This document shows positions 55,861 to 57,667 of a stretch of DNA of 57,667 bases, in pieces (positions within the stretch are counted from its first letter, which is position 1; every line of letters begins with the position of its first letter). Source of the stretch: Chromera velia (taxonomy: Eukaryota > Sar > Chromeraceae); the NCBI GenBank assembly GCA_018398765.1, contig JAHBMJ010000598.1, forward strand, positions 67,471 through 125,137, given 5' to 3'. The translations under genes and the position numbers were made by a program. Under the pieces are notes generated by a model, which had not been told where the DNA came from, did no database searches, and worked only from the letters and a program-made list of their open reading frames with translations.

Positions 55861-56755
55861 CGGATAATTTCAATTCCAAGGCACTCACCTTTTTCGCGGG
55901 CGCGAGTCATATGGCGCGGCGCGCGCAAGGCACTCACCCCGGGGGAGTTACCCGTAGCGTTTGGTTAATTTTTCGCTTGCGGGACTATTTTTTATGGTAG
56001 TCTTTCCGGGGCCGGTCGCGCGTGGTTAGGGCGCATGGTTTGTGTCTAAAAAAACGTATGTAGGCGCGTGTGGCTAAAAAAAAAAGGCTTGCTGGGTTAA
56101 GTGTAGTAGAAGCGTCAATCCCAGCCTGTTTACGGCCTGCCCCCGATCAAAGGATAAAAACTTTTGTTTGTGCGTCAGATGTGAATCTAAATTTCGAACA
56201 AATTGAATCGGGCCCCGGAAAGTCGTCGGGCATGCAAGTGGAGTGCCGAGGCCCCTTCCCCAACATGTTGGGGGCCCCCAGCATACATTTCAAAACTCAT
56301 TTTTTTTCGTCCGAAATTAATCCGAATCAAGTGTGCTGTGCAAATTTCAGTTGAACGCGGTATACTTCATGCAGTTCAGCGCCTATTGATCAAGATTACG
56401 CGTGTCTAAATATTTTTAGTCACGCAAATGGAGGGGTTGCGTTTACAGGGAGGCGCACAACATTTTAATAAATATTACTCTAACCTATATAGTATACATA
56501 TAGTTTATTTCCTCTATGTTTAAAATATAGAAATGTTAAGAGTTTTAATTTTTGGGGTAATTTGTATAATCAATTAATGTTTACGTAATTTTATGAAAAG
56601 TTCTGATGTTGTTTTGTTTATTTCACATACAAAGAGACTCAGACGTCGCCTCCTTGACCTCCCCTTCATTCATACACCTCCCTATTCCACAGGGCTACAG
56701 AAGGGACATATGTTTACATATGTTTACATATCTCAAATTTCGGAAACAAATGGGA
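55861..56755. other. Unassigned, GC-rich then AT-rich
   Basis: Contains 55873-55891, the inverted partner of 20641-20659, followed by CAAGGCACTCACCCC again at about 55929. GC-rich to about 56280, AT-rich after 56440. No gene. Confidence 0.4.
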
Positions 56756-56772
56756 ATGTTTAAAGAAGAAAA

Positions 56773-57667
56773 ATGAGGAAGGAAGGAAGGAAGGAAGGAA
56801 GGAGAAAGAAATAAGGAAGAAGAATAAAGGAAGTTAAGGGGAAGAAGGAGAAGAAAGGAAGGAATGAATGAATGAATGAATGAATGAATAAATGAATGGA
56901 GGCCCTGGGAGGAAGGAAGGAAGGAAGGAAGGGAGGAAGGAAGGGAGGAAGGGAGGGAGGAAGGAAGGAAGGAAGGAAGAAAGGAAGGAAGGAAGGAACG
57001 AAAGGAGGAAGGAAGGGAGGAAGGGAGGGAGGAAGGAAGGAAGGAAGGAAGGAAGAAAGGAAGGAAGGAAGGAAGGAAGGAAGCAAGCAAGGAAGAAAGA
57101 AAGGAAGGAAGGAAGGAAGGAAGGGAAGAAAGAGGGGAAGGAAGAGAGGCAGGAAGGAAGGAACGAAGGAAGAGAAGAAGGAACGAAGGAAGGAAGGAAG
57201 GAAGGAAAGAAGGGAGGAAGGAAGAAAGGAAGCCTTAGGAGAGAAGGAGGGAAGGAAGGAAGAATGAATAAATGAATGAATGGAGGCCCTGGGAGGAAGG
57301 AAGGAAGGAAGGAAGGGAGGAAGGAAGGGAGGAAGGGAGGAAAAAAGGAAGGAAGGAAGGAAGAAAGGAAGGAAGGAAGGAAGGAAGGGAGGGAGGAAAG
57401 AAGAAAGGAAGCCTTAGGAGGGAAGGGAGGAAGGAAGGAAGGATGAATGAATGAATGGAGGCCCTGGGAGGAAGGAAAGAAGGAAGGAAAGAAGGAAGGA
57501 AGGAAGGGAGGAAGGAAGGGAGGAAGGGAGGAAGGAAGGAAGGAAGGAAGAAAGGAAGGAAGGAAGGAAGGAAGGAAGGAAGGGAGGGAGGGAGGAAGGA
57601 AGGAAGGATTAGGAGGGAAGGAGGGAAGGAAGGAAGGAAGGATGAATGAATGAATGAATGAATGAAT
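56773..57667. repeat. GGAA microsatellite with higher-order structure
   Basis: GGAA/GGGA/GAAA units interrupted by a recurring block GAATGAATGGAGGCCCTGGGAGG at about 56886, 57270 and 57446, with a GAATGAAT run again at the window edge, and by AAGCCTTAGGAGGGAAGG blocks. The spacing (about 384 and 176 bp) indicates a higher-order unit near 180-200 bp with one boundary lost. Lys/Glu/Gly/Arg-rich frames across it are artefacts. Confidence 0.9.

Noticed and set aside
56695-57653. Lys/Glu/Gly/Arg-rich and Leu/Pro/Ser-rich frames
   Set aside because: They are translations of the GGAA array.

Overview
This is a eukaryotic nuclear window. It has spliced genes with GT-AG introns, N-terminal targeting sequences, abundant microsatellites and minisatellites, and transposon remains. 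Gene style (ankyrin families, intron-rich flavoprotein next to intronless genes, GA/CT repeats, TGCATGC motifs in promoters) suggests a unicellular alveolate alga such as a chromerid. That is inference and could not be checked.

Layout. 1-3.9 kb holds microsatellites and AT-rich sequence. 3.9-10.9 kb holds a divergent pair of secreted-protein genes: a small Pro/Lys-rich protein (minus), whose second intron is mostly a 16-bp minisatellite, and a CAP/SCP-domain protein (plus). 11-21 kb is intergenic, with a transposon-like element with AGGTGCA clusters, a minisatellite of about 22 units, and a decayed reading frame. 21.2-23.0 kb is an ankyrin-repeat gene. 24.9-32.1 kb (minus) is a 13-exon pyridine-nucleotide disulfide oxidoreductase-like flavoprotein whose reconstructed coding length is exactly 650 codons. 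32.5-35.8 kb is a second, larger ankyrin gene, head to head with it. 36.0-37.2 kb is a transposon-like element with AGGTTC clusters. 38.2-43.2 kb is another head-to-head pair, both apparently intronless: an AIFM3-like oxidoreductase with a defective Rieske motif (minus) and a TBL1-like LisH/WD40 protein (plus). 44.4-54.8 kb is a mosaic of foreign or mobile DNA: a very long frame with a GIY-YIG-like nuclease motif, a candidate DNA transposon with two divergent frames, a primase-polymerase (PrimPol) fragment and a Ty3/gypsy integrase-chromodomain fragment. The end is a GGAA array.

Most interesting signal. In the 44.4-49.2 kb frames, and in the PrimPol fragment, frames that look coding are interrupted by TAA and TAG at positions where glutamine is plausible, but by no TGA. 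The seven host genes in the same window stop at TAA, TAG and TGA and contain no such codons. This fits either an integrated element that read TAA/TAG as glutamine, or a CpA-to-TpA mutation process resembling RIP. Either would be notable. A second unusual signal is a pair of apparent ultrashort introns (26 and 17 nt) at the same place in the two ankyrin paralogs.
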